A program made the translations under genes and the position numbers. A DNA stretch of 64,000 nucleotides from Acidobacteriaceae bacterium. Its GTDB lineage: Bacteria > Acidobacteriota > Terriglobia > Terriglobales > Acidobacteriaceae. The notes beneath the pieces were generated by a model. It was not told the origin of the DNA. It saw only the letters and a program-made list of their open reading frames with translations, and made no database searches. Positions 16,935 through 26,377 of the stretch are shown one piece after another. Positions within the stretch are counted from its first letter, which is position 1. Each line of letters starts with the position of its first letter. Where the stretch lies: NCBI GenBank assembly GCA_031296325.1, contig JARLFY010000030.1, positions 46,803-110,802 on the forward strand, given 5' to 3'.

Positions 16935-17022
16935 GCGCGCATAGGGCTTGTTGTTGACCAGCCACTCCGCGCACTCACAAGTTCCATTACTGATAGAAGA
17001 AAAAACAGAGAAGAGGCAAAAC

Positions 17023-19446
17023 ATGAAGCAGGAAGTTACAGTTGAGCTTGCCGGCGGCAAGCGAATTACATTCGAGACCGGACGGATGGCCAAGCAGGCC
17101 TCCGGCGCCGCGTTCACCACTTGCGGAGACAATGCAGTTCTGGCGACGGCCGTGGCCTCGCCCGACCCCAAGGAAGGCATCGACTTCTTCCCTCTGACGG
17201 TCGAGTACCGCGAGAACACCTATGCGGGTGGACGCATCCCCGGCGGATTCATCAAGCGCGAGGGACGTCCCAGTGAGAAAGAGATTCTGACCTGCCGCCA
17301 GATCGATCGGCCGATTCGTCCGCTCTTCCCTTCTACCTTCCGCAATGAGACTCAGGTTGTCGCGTTTGTTTACTCGGCCGACAAGGAGAACGATCCAGAC
17401 GTGCTGGGCATGAACGGCGCAAGCTGCGCTCTTGCGCTCTCCGACATTCCCTTCCACGGACCAGTGGGCGCGGTTCGCATCGGTCTGATCGACGACGCAT
17501 TCATCGTCAACCCGACCTACGCGGAGCGGGCGAAGAGCATTCTGAACATCATGGTCGTCGGCACCAAGGACGGCATCGTGATGGTCGAGTCTGGCTCAAA
17601 GGAGTGCAGCGAGGAGCAGGTGGTTGACGCCATCGAGTTCGCGCATGTGGAGATCAAGAAGATCTGCGCAGCGATCGAGGAGTTGGTCAAACTCGCGGGC
17701 AAGACCAAGCGCATTCCCCTGGTCGACGAGATCGATCAGAATTATCTGAACGAGCTGACGGCCAAGGTAGGCGACAAGCTGAAGGACGCGCTCGACACCC
17801 AGAAACACCCCAAGTTCGAGAGCTACGCGCTGGTCAAGGCGATCAAGGACGAGTTGAAGAAGGAGTTGCCCGAGGGCGACGCCGCAGCCGCCAAGAAGCT
17901 GAGTAAGTACTACGAGCTGCTGCGCGAGCAGATCTTCCGCAGCCAGGTTCTGAACGACCGCATTCGCCCGGATCATCGCGCGTTTGACGAGATTCGCGCC
18001 GTGACGGTTGAGGTTGGCGTTCTTCCTCGCGTTCACGGATCGGCTCTGTTTACCCGCGGCGAGACGCAGGCTCTGGTCTCGGCGACGCTGGGCGTCAACG
18101 ACGACGCGCAGCGCATGGAGAGCTACGAGGGCGAACAGAAGCGTCGCTTCATGCTGCACTACAACTTCCCTCCGTTCTCGGTGGGCGAAGTTGGGCGCAT
18201 GGGCGGCGTGGGTCGTCGCGAGATCGGCCACGGAGCGTTGGCATGGCGCGCGATTGAGGCCGTTCTGCCGAGCGAGGACGAGTCGCCCTACGTTCTGCGT
18301 GTGGTCTCCGACATTCTAGAGTCGAATGGTTCGTCGTCGATGGCGACGGTCTGCGGAGCGTCGTTGGCGCTGATGCAGGCGGGCATCAAGCTCAAGGGCT
18401 CGGTGGCCGGCGTAGCGATGGGTCTGGTCAAGGAAGGCGACAAGTACGCCGTCCTCTCCGACATCGCAGGCGCAGAGGATCACTACGGCGATATGGACTT
18501 CAAGGTGACCGGAACGCGCTCGGGAATTACCGCGCTGCAGATGGACATCAAGATCATGGGCATCACGCCGCAGATCATGCGCGAGGCGCTGGAACAGGCG
18601 CGTCGCGGACGTCTGCACCTGTTGGAGATCATGGACGCGACGATCAGCTCGGCGCGCGATGAGAAGTCGCAGTTTGCACCGCGCATTCACACCATCCAGA
18701 TCCCGACCGACAAGATTCGCGACCTGATCGGACCTGGCGGCAAGGTGATCCGCGGGATCGTCGACGCAACCGGCGTGAAGATCGATGTGGACGACACGGG
18801 CCGCGTGAATGTGGCCTCATCGGACGCAGACGGATTGGCGGCTGCGATCCAGATGATCTCCGACATTACGGCGGTTCCAGAGATCGGCAAGACCTATCTC
18901 GGCAAGGTGGTTCGCATCGCCGAGTTCGGAGCGTTTGTCGAGATCTTCCCCGGCACCGACGGTCTGCTGCACGTCTCGGAGATCGCGGAGCATCGCGTGA
19001 AGGAAGTGAAGGACGAGCTGCACGAGGGCGATCAGATTCTGGTCAAGGTACTCTCGATCGAGGGCAACCGCATCAAGCTCTCGCGCAAGGCTGTGCTGCG
19101 CGAGCAGCGCGCCAAGCTGGGCCTGCCTGAGGCTGGCGAGGGAGCGGGCAACATCGTTGCCTCGGCTTATCCTGCGCCAATCGAAGAAGATGATGAGGAC
19201 GACGAGATTCTGGTCGAGGGCGGAGAGCAGTTCATCGACGAAGAAGGAATCGAGAACGAAGAAGACGGAGACGATGAGCCGAACTTCAATCGCGCCGACA
19301 CGGCTCCGGCGGCGGCAGGAGCTGCTGGCGCTGGCGCATCGCGTGGCCCGGGCGGAGATCGTCGTCCCGGAAGCCGTCGCCGCCGCAGCGGACGTCGGCC
19401 CGGCGGTTCGGGGTCTGGCGCTCCTCAGGGCGGCGGAAACCGCTAA
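17023..19446 (+). CDS. pnp: Polyribonucleotide nucleotidyltransferase (PNPase)
   Basis: Phosphorolytic 3'-5' exoribonuclease that degrades mRNA and can add heteropolymeric tails. The 807-residue protein has two RNase PH domains (about 1-145 and 325-460, the second with FPPFSVGEVGRMGGVGRREIGHG), a helical linker, a KH domain (about 555-615, IRDLIGPGGKVIRGI) and an S1 domain (622-692). Beyond the usual end there is a roughly 110-residue tail: an acidic part (EEDDEDDEILVEGGEQF) and then a Gly/Arg/Ala-rich part. The ATG at 17023 follows AGAGG. Confidence 0.97.
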   Translation: MKQEVTVELAGGKRITFETGRMAKQASGAAFTTCGDNAVLATAVASPDPKEGIDFFPLTVEYRENTYAGGRIPGGFIKREGRPSEKEILTCRQIDRPIRPLFPSTFRNETQVVAFVYSADKENDPDVLGMNGASCALALSDIPFHGPVGAVRIGLIDDAFIVNPTYAERAKSILNIMVVGTKDGIVMVESGSKECSEEQVVDAIEFAHVEIKKICAAIEELVKLAGKTKRIPLVDEIDQNYLNELTAKVGDKLKDALDTQKHPKFESYALVKAIKDELKKELPEGDAAAAKKLSKYYELLREQIFRSQVLNDRIRPDHRAFDEIRAVTVEVGVLPRVHGSALFTRGETQALVSATLGVNDDAQRMESYEGEQKRRFMLHYNFPPFSVGEVGRMGGVGRREIGHGALAWRAIEAVLPSEDESPYVLRVVSDILESNGSSSMATVCGASLALMQAGIKLKGSVAGVAMGLVKEGDKYAVLSDIAGAEDHYGDMDFKVTGTRSGITALQMDIKIMGITPQIMREALEQARRGRLHLLEIMDATISSARDEKSQFAPRIHTIQIPTDKIRDLIGPGGKVIRGIVDATGVKIDVDDTGRVNVASSDADGLAAAIQMISDITAVPEIGKTYLGKVVRIAEFGAFVEIFPGTDGLLHVSEIAEHRVKEVKDELHEGDQILVKVLSIEGNRIKLSRKAVLREQRAKLGLPEAGEGAGNIVASAYPAPIEEDDEDDEILVEGGEQFIDEEGIENEEDGDDEPNFNRADTAPAAAGAAGAGASRGPGGDRRPGSRRRRSGRRPGGSGSGAPQGGGNR

Positions 19447-19485
19447 CAGCTAACCACTGCGCAGAACGTGGTGGATGCAGAACAA

Positions 19486-19529
19486 GACAACGGCGAGGCC
19501 TGAATATTCAGGCTTCGCCGTTGTCGTTT
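19486..19529 (+). terminator. Intrinsic terminator of pnp
   Basis: GACAACGGCGAGGCCTGAA pairs with TTCAGGCTTCGCCGTTGTC (one mismatch region) and is followed by GTTT. The stem is long and GC-rich and lies 40 bases past the pnp stop. Confidence 0.75.
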
Positions 19530-19609
19530 GCGACGATACAGAGATCCGCACGAATAAGCCGGAGCGATTTTTCTTCGTAGTTTAGTGGAAGAGAAGTACA
19601 CTGTTTTCA

Positions 19610-20020
19610 ATGGCTGCTTCAATGTACATCGTTGTTGAGGGCGAAGATCCGGGCTACGACATCTTCGTGAACGGACACGCACTGGCGCAGTATGAGGACG
19701 CACTGGAGAAGCTTGCGCTGCGGCTTGGAGTTAGGCCGTTGATCGATTTCTTTTCGGCAGACGAGAACTCGATGGCTCTGCTGATCGAAGAGGGCGCGGG
19801 GAATCCTGAGTTGATGAAGAAACTGCCTCCGCCGCAGTGGTTTGCTCCGGACGATGGTCTGAAAACGGTGCGGGCGCTGGTCGATGTGCTGCGCGACGAT
19901 CCGCAGCAGCTTGGGACAGAGGGGCCGCAAGTACTCTCCGAGTTGCTGGAGTATGCGCGAGTGCTGGAGCGAACGGTGAAGGCTGGGCTGCGCTGGCATC
20001 TTGCGGTGAGTTGGCGGTAA
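19610..20020 (+). CDS. Hypothetical protein, 136 residues
   Basis: A soluble, acidic protein I do not recognise. The N-terminal part (MYIVVEGEDPGYDIFVNGHALAQYEDALEKLALRLGVRPLIDFF) looks like a small alpha/beta domain, and the rest is helical with LSELLEYARVLERTVKAG. Two ATGs are possible, 19610 and 19622; a GGAAGAG lies 14 bases or more upstream of the first. It sits between the pnp terminator and ndk and is probably monocistronic. No signal peptide or cysteine is present. Confidence 0.7.
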   Translation: MAASMYIVVEGEDPGYDIFVNGHALAQYEDALEKLALRLGVRPLIDFFSADENSMALLIEEGAGNPELMKKLPPPQWFAPDDGLKTVRALVDVLRDDPQQLGTEGPQVLSELLEYARVLERTVKAGLRWHLAVSWR

Positions 20021-20376
20021 GGCCAAGGCTTATCACCAATCTACACCAATGACACCGATTTCCGAACAACGACAGAGGAAAGACCGACCACAGATCTCAC
20101 GAATTTCGCGGATGCTCACGAATTCCACGGATACTCGCAGGTACTCGCGGAAGGGCACGCCTTCAGGCGTGCCCTTCCGATGTCGCTACTTGCAGCGCAG
20201 ATAAAGGTGTGCTCTTTTGATGGAGATTCTGCGGCGTGACTGAAGGCGTTCCCATGTATCTTCCGATGGGGCTTGTTCTGGGTTTCCTTACGAGAGCCGT
20301 GGCGGGGTGCGCGCTGTGCTTTACACTGGAGTAGTACGCAAAGCCATTTGAGCGAAGAGTATAAGGGAGAATAAAA
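20021..20376. other. Spacer with degenerate direct repeats and a hairpin
   Basis: From 20093 to 20150 a roughly 19-base theme repeats imperfectly (CTCACGAATTTCGCGGATG, then CTCACGAATTCCACGGATA). It is followed by a perfect 13-bp hairpin GGAAGGGCACGCC-TTCA-GGCGTGCCCTTCC at 20149-20178 that could end the 136-residue gene. The ndk ribosome site AAGGGA is near 20363-20368. No gene was seen. Confidence 0.5.
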
Positions 20377-20793
20377 GTGTCACAGAGAACATTCAGCATC
20401 ATCAAGCCGGACGCGGTTCGCAAGGGTCATACGGCAGCGATTCTGGCCAAGATCCAAGAGGCGGGATTCAAGGTCGTCGCGATCAAGCGCATGTCCATCT
20501 CCAAGGCGCAGGCCGAGGGATTTTATTACGTTCACGCGGAGCGGCCCTTCTTTCCAGAGTTGACCGAGTTCATGAGTTCGGGGCCGATCTTCCCCATGGT
20601 TCTGGAGAAGGAAAACGCGATTGCCGATCTGCGCAAGCTGATGGGTGCGACCAATCCGGCGCAGGCCGAAGAGGGGACGATTCGCAAGGAGTTTGCCGCA
20701 TCGATCGGCGAGAATGCGATTCACGGATCCGACGCAGAGGAGACGGCAGCCTTTGAGATTGGCTACTTCTTCGCAGGAATCGAACTGAAGTAA
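20377..20793 (+). CDS. ndk: Nucleoside diphosphate kinase
   Basis: Transfers phosphate from ATP to nucleoside diphosphates through a phosphohistidine. The 138-residue product starts with GTG ([16 protein letters not shown]) and contains the active-site segment NAIHGSD with the catalytic histidine and the [15 protein letters not shown] region. Length and motifs are normal. A strong terminator follows 11 bases after the stop, so the gene is a single transcription unit. Confidence 0.97.
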   Translation: MSQRTFSIIKPDAVRKGHTAAILAKIQEAGFKVVAIKRMSISKAQAEGFYYVHAERPFFPELTEFMSSGPIFPMVLEKENAIADLRKLMGATNPAQAEEGTIRKEFAASIGENAIHGSDAEETAAFEIGYFFAGIELK

Positions 20794-20804
20794 TTTTGCT
20801 GGGC

Positions 20805-20845
20805 AAAAAACAGACGGCGAGGGAGTCCTCGCCGTCTGTTTTTTT
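20805..20845 (+). terminator. Intrinsic terminator of ndk
   Basis: A-run, then CAGACGGCGAGG / CCTCGCCGTCTG stem with a short loop, then seven T residues. This is the clearest rho-independent terminator in the window and would work in both directions. Confidence 0.9.
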
Positions 20846-21168
20846 GCTTGTTCGGGGATGGGATGTGGTTAGAGTCGGTAAGTTCGTTGAAGTATAGGTC
20901 GAGCCTTCAGCCCTCAGTCTCTGCGCTGTACGTTTACCTAGTCCTTCGCCCTAGGCTGGTATAGAGTGAGCGGGCCTTTGGCCCTTGGTTTAGTGTCTTT
21001 GGCCCCTTTGGTTTAGATCGTTCTCCCAATGGGGTAGAGCATTGCGGTGCGAGCGAAAGCAGATTCCTCCGCTTCGCTGCAAAATGACAAATAAAGTGGC
21101 TACTGAATGACAAACGAATGATGCGACGGAATAACCAACAAATTGGTTTGCAGCTATCCCAAACGAAG
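20846..21168. other. Repeat-filled spacer between ndk and GT87 gene
   Basis: Two repeat types fill this stretch. Around 20900-21010 are GCCTTCAGCCCTC, GCCCTAGGCTGGTATAGAGTG and GGGCCTTTGGCCC palindromes; from 21026 a copy of the dispersed palindromic element follows. No gene was seen. Confidence 0.5.
21026..21117 (+). repeat. Dispersed palindromic element, copy 7
   Basis: Carries CAATGGGGTAGAGCATTGCGGTG, GAGCGAAAGCAGATTCCTCCG and CTTCGCTGCAAAATGACAAA, then a second partial GAATGACAAACG. It lies between the convergent ends of ndk and the GT87-like gene. Confidence 0.65.
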
Positions 21169-22521
21169 CTATGCCTCTTCGATGGAGCGCGCGTATTCGA
21201 GATTCATGGCGTGCAACGCGGATCGCTGTAGCTCCGGCAGCAAGACGGACGGGCTGGTCTCGACGCACTGGGCGTACAGGCTTCGCGCGGAGACGACGAA
21301 GAGACCGACCATCACGGCCATCTCGGACACCTCCCAAAAGGCGTTATACGTCGCCTGACTGTTGCTGATTACAACCAAGATATTGCAGATTGCGAATATT
21401 CCCACCGCGTAAAATCTTGCCGTTCGCCGCGAATTGGCTCTCTCCCGCAATGCGCGCCAGAATAGGATCGCCATCGGCAGAGTGATTACCGCAACGTCGT
21501 ACTGCTTGATGCGCGGATAGAGTAGCATGACCCCGACCAGCAACAGCGGGATCCATTGAGCGAAGGAGATGCGTCCGTTCTTGTACTCCATCGAGAGGCG
21601 ATAGAGGATCAGGAATATGGCGGCTGCGGCGCAGAGATAAAAGGCTGCGCAGATGGCCACATAGGAATGGTTGTGATCGCAGAGAAACTTGCCCAGAAGT
21701 CCGGCGGGGCTGAATCCGAACTCTCCGTTGTAGAGGAATTCGAGGTTCATCATGCGCAGGTAGCTCTGGTACTCCGCCGGCCACAGGAAGCGCTGCGAAA
21801 AATATATGACAGAGGAGGCGGAGCCGGTGAGGATAGCTGGCAGAATCTGCCCTGAGGCGGAGAGTAGCGGGATCGCCAGAAAGATCAGCATCGGAGCCTT
21901 GAAGTAGGTGGCAATCAGAATGGCTGCGTAGAAGTAACGCCATTGTCCGCGCTTCCATCCCCAGTAGGCCGCGCTGAAGAGCAGTGCGTAGAGGAGAAAG
22001 ACGATATTACCGTGCAGCCAGACGTCATCGCTGAGCAGACCGGGGAAGAAGACGGCAAAGGGCGCGATCAGGGGCAGAAGACGGCTCTCTTGCCTCTCCT
22101 GACAACGTAGCCCGATCCAAAGCAGGGCGAGAAAGCTGATGGCAGAGAGCGCCATGTAGACGGCGGCGCAGAATTCGCGGGGCAGATGGCCGAGTGCGCG
22201 CAGCAGAGGCAGCGTCATCGGAGGATAGAGGTAGTTCATCGAAAAGACAAAGTGGCCGTTGCTGTGGCCTGCCTCCAGATGCGCGATGCCGAGTTGATAC
22301 GGCGAAATGTTGGCCTGAAGCTGGTGGATGGTGAGTCCGTAGACCTTGAGATCGCAGCCATAGGGAGGATGAAAGAAGAGCAGGCCAAGGATCGAGATCA
22401 GCACAACCGCCCAGGCGGCGAGTGCATAACGAGGCTGCGAACGCGAAGTCGGACTCAAACCCAGATACCGCGCAAACAGAGATGTGGGGCGGGATAAGAG
22501 TGAGTTGGACGGTAGAGTCAT
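21169..22521 (-). CDS. GT87-like polytopic membrane glycosyltransferase
   Basis: A 450-residue integral membrane protein with about ten hydrophobic segments spread over residues 30-430. The first periplasmic loop carries the acidic motif GCDLKVYGLTIHQLQANISPY, and SMNYLYPPMTLPLLRAL follows, as in DUF2029/GT87 polyprenol-phosphate-dependent mannosyltransferase-like proteins. It probably moves a sugar from a lipid carrier to a periplasmic acceptor, but donor and acceptor cannot be told from sequence. No glycan genes flank it. Confidence 0.8.
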   Translation of the reverse strand: MTLPSNSLLSRPTSLFARYLGLSPTSRSQPRYALAAWAVVLISILGLLFFHPPYGCDLKVYGLTIHQLQANISPYQLGIAHLEAGHSNGHFVFSMNYLYPPMTLPLLRALGHLPREFCAAVYMALSAISFLALLWIGLRCQERQESRLLPLIAPFAVFFPGLLSDDVWLHGNIVFLLYALLFSAAYWGWKRGQWRYFYAAILIATYFKAPMLIFLAIPLLSASGQILPAILTGSASSVIYFSQRFLWPAEYQSYLRMMNLEFLYNGEFGFSPAGLLGKFLCDHNHSYVAICAAFYLCAAAAIFLILYRLSMEYKNGRISFAQWIPLLLVGVMLLYPRIKQYDVAVITLPMAILFWRALRERANSRRTARFYAVGIFAICNILVVISNSQATYNAFWEVSEMAVMVGLFVVSARSLYAQCVETSPSVLLPELQRSALHAMNLEYARSIEEA

Positions 22522-22993
22522 CGTTTAGGAGATTCCTTCATGTTGACTATGCTGCTTGTATCGATCAAGGAAGGTCGGGCAGGGGTTCGAGAGTTTCTCT
22601 GCGAACGATGCCCTTTTGCGTGCGCTTTCCTTGCGAACTTGTCAGCCAGAACCGGATTTTTAGTCATTCGCTCGATTCAAAGCAAAGATATACATGAACA
22701 TAGCTGGCGAGAGCCGTGGGGCCCAAAAATACAAAGCAGCGAAGCTGGGTAAAGAGCGAAGGATCTGCTCTTTTCCTGCATAATCGAGTGCTTATTTCTT
22801 AATACTAAGCCTATTGACGCGATCGCGGGGAGAATAGACTACAAAGTTACAGCCAAAGTGTTATGGAGTACCCCTAAAGTTCGCGAAACGGACAACGGCG
22901 CAGCAACGGCAGAACGCTCTTGATCTTGACAGGGAACGATGCAGCGGATTGACTGGAGACAGCGGTTTGGTTGAAGTCGCAGGAGGCAGAACG
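22522..22993. other. Divergent spacer upstream of the amidohydrolase gene
   Basis: This 472-base divergent region holds no recognised gene or repeat. A TTGACG at about 22815 and a TAGACT near 22834 have too short a spacing to call a promoter with confidence. A strong ribosome site AGGAGG is at 22981-22986. Confidence 0.35.
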
Positions 22994-23878
22994 ATGGCGC
23001 GTGTGGTTCGATCTTCATTGATTCAGGCGAGTTGCGTGGTGCAGGCAAGCGCCGAGGGAGTGGAAGCGTCGCTGGCGGAGATCAAACAGGCGATGGTCGA
23101 CAAGCACGTAGCGATGATTCGCACGGCAGCGGCTGATGGCGCGCAAGTCGTTTGTCTACAGGAGATCTTCAGCGGGCCGTACTTCTGCGCCGAGCAGACG
23201 ACACGCTGGCATGTGCTGGCCGAGCGCATTCCCGACGGGCCAACCGTGCAGCGGATGATGCGGCTGGCCGCAGAACTCGGCGTGGCTCTGGTGGTTCCGA
23301 TCTATGAAGTGGGTGAAGGCGAGGCCTTTTACAACTCGGCGGCGGTGATTGGGCGCGATGGAGCATTTCTGGGAACCTATCGCAAGGCGCACATTCCTCA
23401 TGCCGCACCGGGATTCTGGGAGAAGTTCTACTTCCGTCCGGGAGACCTGGGCTTCCCTGTCTTCGATCTGGGATTCTGCAAGATTGGGGTGTATCTGTGC
23501 TACGACCGGCACTTTCCCGAGGGCGCGCGGGTGATGGGGCTCAACGGCGCAGAGATTCTGTTCAACCCCTCGGCGGTGATCGCCGGGCCGAACGACTTTG
23601 TGTGGAAGATCGAGCAGCCGGCGCTGGCCGTGGCCAACGGATTCTTCGTCGGCTCGGTCAATCGCGTGGGAACCGAGGAACCGTGGAAGCTCGGCCAGTT
23701 CTTCGGGCAAAGCTACTTCTGCAATCCGCGGGGCAAGGTTATCGCCGAAGGCTCGCGAGACGCGGACGAGATCGTTACCGCCGATCTGGATCTCGATCTG
23801 ATCACCGAGGTGCGCCGATCCTGGCCCTTCAACCGCGATCGCAGGCCGGATCTGTACGGGGATCTGGTGAAGAGATAG
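22994..23878 (+). CDS. Nitrilase-family N-carbamoyl amidohydrolase
   Basis: A 294-residue C-N hydrolase with the Glu-Lys-Cys triad at E57 (LQEIFSG), K131 (YRKAHIP) and C169 (YLCYDRHFPEG). The segments FWEKFYFRPGD and CYDRHFPEGAR are typical of beta-ureidopropionase and N-carbamoylputrescine amidase, which remove carbamoyl groups and release ammonia and carbon dioxide. The neighbourhood lacks dihydropyrimidinase or agmatine deiminase, so pyrimidine degradation and polyamine synthesis cannot be separated. The ATG at 22994 has an ideal AGGAGG 7 bases upstream; an upstream in-frame start would add 15 residues. Confidence 0.9.
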   Translation: MARVVRSSLIQASCVVQASAEGVEASLAEIKQAMVDKHVAMIRTAAADGAQVVCLQEIFSGPYFCAEQTTRWHVLAERIPDGPTVQRMMRLAAELGVALVVPIYEVGEGEAFYNSAAVIGRDGAFLGTYRKAHIPHAAPGFWEKFYFRPGDLGFPVFDLGFCKIGVYLCYDRHFPEGARVMGLNGAEILFNPSAVIAGPNDFVWKIEQPALAVANGFFVGSVNRVGTEEPWKLGQFFGQSYFCNPRGKVIAEGSRDADEIVTADLDLDLITEVRRSWPFNRDRRPDLYGDLVKR

Positions 23879-23902
23879 AAGACGACGCACCGATCGCCGA
23901 TT

Positions 23903-24598
23903 TTAGCTGCACTTCCCTTTGCATTTGATTGCGTAGGCGCTGGTGTTGATCTTCTTCGGGTTCAGGTGAATGTTGGTGTAGATCGTTGTGTTGGTGTCGC
24001 CCGATGGGGTGTAGCCAACCTGCTTCAGCGAGATGTCGCTCTCCAGATCGACCCATATGACGATGTGGGTGAAGTTGTTGCGCACGCTGGCCTCCTTCGA
24101 GGTCAGGTCGAGCTTCTCGACCTCGACCATTCGGCTGCCGTCGCTCATCTTCTCTGTGCCAAGGTCTTTGATCTCCCAGGCCTTGGCCAGATCGCTTCCG
24201 CTGCCTCCGAAGCCGAGGGTCAGAAACGCCTCGTTCCGCGCCTGATTCGCTCCCTTGGCCGAATACTGCGTGAGCTGATTGGTTCCAGCCGTGTACAGGC
24301 GAACCAGCCCGTCCTTGTACTCCATCGTCTGTCCGTTGTCGAACTTTGCTCCAACCTGCATGGACTTGCCGCTGCGCAGGAAGTAGATGGTTCCCTTCTC
24401 TTTGGTCGTGTCGTTGACGATCTTCTCGAACTGCTGTTTTTCAATCGAGGCCTCAGCCGATTCGAAGGCTTTGCTGGCCTTGTCCATCTGGGCCAGAACC
24501 GCCTTCAGCCGATCCGGCTTGGCCTGCGCGTTGGCCGTGGTGAAACCAGTCAGCGCCAGCGCGATGGTTGCTGCCACTGCAATAATTTTTCTCTGCAT
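23903..24598 (-). CDS. LolA-like periplasmic protein
   Basis: A 231-residue exported protein with a signal peptide ending at TANAQA (about residue 25). The body matches the outer-membrane lipoprotein carrier fold: KGTIYFLRSGKSMQVGAKF, the DGLVRLYTAGTNQLTQY strands, then LGFGGSGSDLAKAW and IVIWVDLESDISLKQVGY. It may shuttle lipoproteins or sense them; it is not certain to be the main LolA of the cell. Its ATG overlaps the previous stop as TAATG, so translation is probably coupled to the 129-residue gene upstream. Confidence 0.82.
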   Translation of the reverse strand: MQRKIIAVAATIALALTGFTTANAQAKPDRLKAVLAQMDKASKAFESAEASIEKQQFEKIVNDTTKEKGTIYFLRSGKSMQVGAKFDNGQTMEYKDGLVRLYTAGTNQLTQYSAKGANQARNEAFLTLGFGGSGSDLAKAWEIKDLGTEKMSDGSRMVEVEKLDLTSKEASVRNNFTHIVIWVDLESDISLKQVGYTPSGDTNTTIYTNIHLNPKKINTSAYAIKCKGKCS

Positions 24599-24987
24599 TA
24601 GCGCACCACCCAGGCGTTGTAGGCGACAACCTTGCCGTGCGCGTCCAGCACCGGCTCCGCGTGATCGAGCGTCACCTCGCCGGAGATTGGCTCGACGACG
24701 CGCAGAATCGCTTCATCCCGCTCGTCTTCGGACTGGCTAGAGGTCGGCCCGCCTGCCTGATCGCTGCGAATTTGGTAGATGAAGACGCTGCTGGAGCCTC
24801 TGTGCCCCGCTTCCTTCACCAACACCTCGCTGCCTTGCAGCGCGACCGTCTCCACCGGGCGATCCTTGAAGTTGATGAAATGCGGCGAGACGAAGAGAAA
24901 GAGCAGAATCAGCGTCACCATGATGTCGAAGTGAATGCTGCCGCGCTCATAAGTCCAGAAAAAATAGCTGCGTAGAAGTTTTCCCAT
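24598..24987 (-). CDS. Membrane-anchored hypothetical protein
   Basis: A 129-residue protein with an N-terminal FFWTYERGSIHFDIMVTLILLFLFVSP-type anchor (split here: the YERGSIHFDIMVTLILLF helix spans residues about 13-33) and a soluble 95-residue domain that probably faces the periplasm. No family recognised. It lies 7 bases after serS and overlaps the LolA-like gene, which suggests a serS-hyp-lolA operon and a role in the envelope alongside the LolA-like protein. Confidence 0.75.
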   Translation of the reverse strand: MGKLLRSYFFWTYERGSIHFDIMVTLILLFLFVSPHFINFKDRPVETVALQGSEVLVKEAGHRGSSSVFIYQIRSDQAGGPTSSQSEDERDEAILRVVEPISGEVTLDHAEPVLDAHGKVVAYNAWVVR

Positions 24988-24994
24988 TACTCGA

Positions 24995-26377
24995 CTACCT
25001 CGCCTTCCCGCTTCCGGTGTGGTTCTGTGGCGTAATCACGGTCTCGCCGTTCATGTATGGCACCAGCGCGTCGGGGATGCGCACGGTTCCGTCGGCCTGC
25101 TGGAAGTTCTCCAGCACGGCGAGGTAGGTGCGCCCGACGGCCAAACCGCTGCCATTGAGGGTGTGCAGGAACTCCGGCTTCTTCGCCTTGCCCTGCGCCG
25201 AGCCGGCAGGCTTGAAGCGGATGTTGGCGCGGCGGGCTTGAAAGGCCTCGAAGTTCGAGCAGGAGCTGATCTCGCGGTAGAGCTTTTGCCCGGGCAGCCA
25301 GACCTCCAGATCGTAGGTCTTCGCCGAGGAGAAGCCCATGTCTCCGGTGCAGAGCAACATGCGGCGATAGGGCAGGCCAAGCCGTTCGAGAACCGCCTCG
25401 GCATCGCGAGTGAGCTGTTCATGCTCCTCGTTCGACCTGTCGGGATGAACGAACTTGACCAGCTCGACCTTCTGGAACTGGTGCTGGCGAATCATGCCGC
25501 GCACGTCCTTGCCATAGCTGCCCGCCTCGCTGCGGAAGCAGGGCGTGTAGGCGCAGAAGCTGGTGGAGAGCTGCGACTCGTCGAGCGTCTCGTCGCGGAA
25601 GAGGTTGGTGACTGGAACCTCGGCGGTGGGAATCATCCAGTGATCGCCGTCCTGAAAGTTGCCGGACTCGTAGGAACCCTTGTCGTCGCAGTGGAAGAGA
25701 TCTTCTGCAAACTTGGGAAGCTGGCCGGTGCCGAAGAGCGACTTCGAGTTAACCATGTAGGGCGGCAGAACCTCGGTGTAGCCGTGCTCGCGAGTGTGCA
25801 GGTCCAGCATGAAGTTGGCCAGCGCGCGTTCGAGCCTTGCGCCTTGGCCGAAGTGTACGACGAAGCGCGAGCCGGAGATCTTGGCCGCGCGCTCGAAGTC
25901 GAGAATGCCGAGGCGTTCGCCAATCTCCCAGTGCGGAAGCGCGGAGAAGGCAGGCTCGGCGGGAGTGTAGCCCGTGGGCTTCTCGCCACCGTCCCATGTC
26001 TTCTCGACGCGGTTGTCCTGCTCGGATTTGCCGACGGGAACGGAGTCCTGCGGCAGGTTGGGCAGGGTCTGCATCAGTTGGCGCAGGCGTTCATCAGCGG
26101 CGGCAGCAGCCGTCTCCAGAGCGTCGCCGCTGGCCTTCAGCGACTTGGTCTGCTCGGTCAGCGCGGAGGCGTCCTGACCGGCGCGACGCAGTTTGGCAAT
26201 CTCATCGGAGAGCTTGTTGCGCTCGGCCTTCAGCGTCTCGGCCTGTGTGATGGCCTCGCGCCGCTCGCGGTCGATCGCGTTAAAATCTCCCAACATGACG
26301 GCGGGATCGGCTCCACGCGCGCGCAACTTGTCTTCTACCAGGGCGAGGTTCGCCCGTACATATCCTAGGTCTAGCAT
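24995..26377 (-). CDS. serS: Seryl-tRNA synthetase
   Basis: Charges tRNA-Ser with serine. The 460-residue class II enzyme has an N-terminal coiled-coil tRNA-binding arm (about residues 30-100, rich in Lys/Glu/Arg/Ala) and class II motifs: motif 2 in [22 protein letters not shown] and motif 3 near the C-terminus in [17 protein letters not shown]. The start [11 protein letters not shown] at 26377 is preferred by homology; a GTG at 26404 would add nine residues. Two envelope genes follow closely on the same strand. Confidence 0.96.
   Translation of the reverse strand: MLDLGYVRANLALVEDKLRARGADPAVMLGDFNAIDRERREAITQAETLKAERNKLSDEIAKLRRAGQDASALTEQTKSLKASGDALETAAAAADERLRQLMQTLPNLPQDSVPVGKSEQDNRVEKTWDGGEKPTGYTPAEPAFSALPHWEIGERLGILDFERAAKISGSRFVVHFGQGARLERALANFMLDLHTREHGYTEVLPPYMVNSKSLFGTGQLPKFAEDLFHCDDKGSYESGNFQDGDHWMIPTAEVPVTNLFRDETLDESQLSTSFCAYTPCFRSEAGSYGKDVRGMIRQHQFQKVELVKFVHPDRSNEEHEQLTRDAEAVLERLGLPYRRMLLCTGDMGFSSAKTYDLEVWLPGQKLYREISSCSNFEAFQARRANIRFKPAGSAQGKAKKPEFLHTLNGSGLAVGRTYLAVLENFQQADGTVRIPDALVPYMNGETVITPQNHTGSGKAR

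Noticed and set aside
16748..16957. Plus-strand ORF of 69 residues in the rpsO-pnp spacer
   Set aside because: It runs through the terminator-like hairpin and has no ribosome site or conserved motif.
20093..20178. CRISPR array
   Set aside because: The direct repeats are about 19 bases, imperfect, without regular spacers, and no cas genes occur in the window.
25019..26368. A 449-residue plus-strand open frame
   Set aside because: It is the antisense of serS; its composition reflects codon bias of the real gene and it has no ribosome site or recognisable domain.
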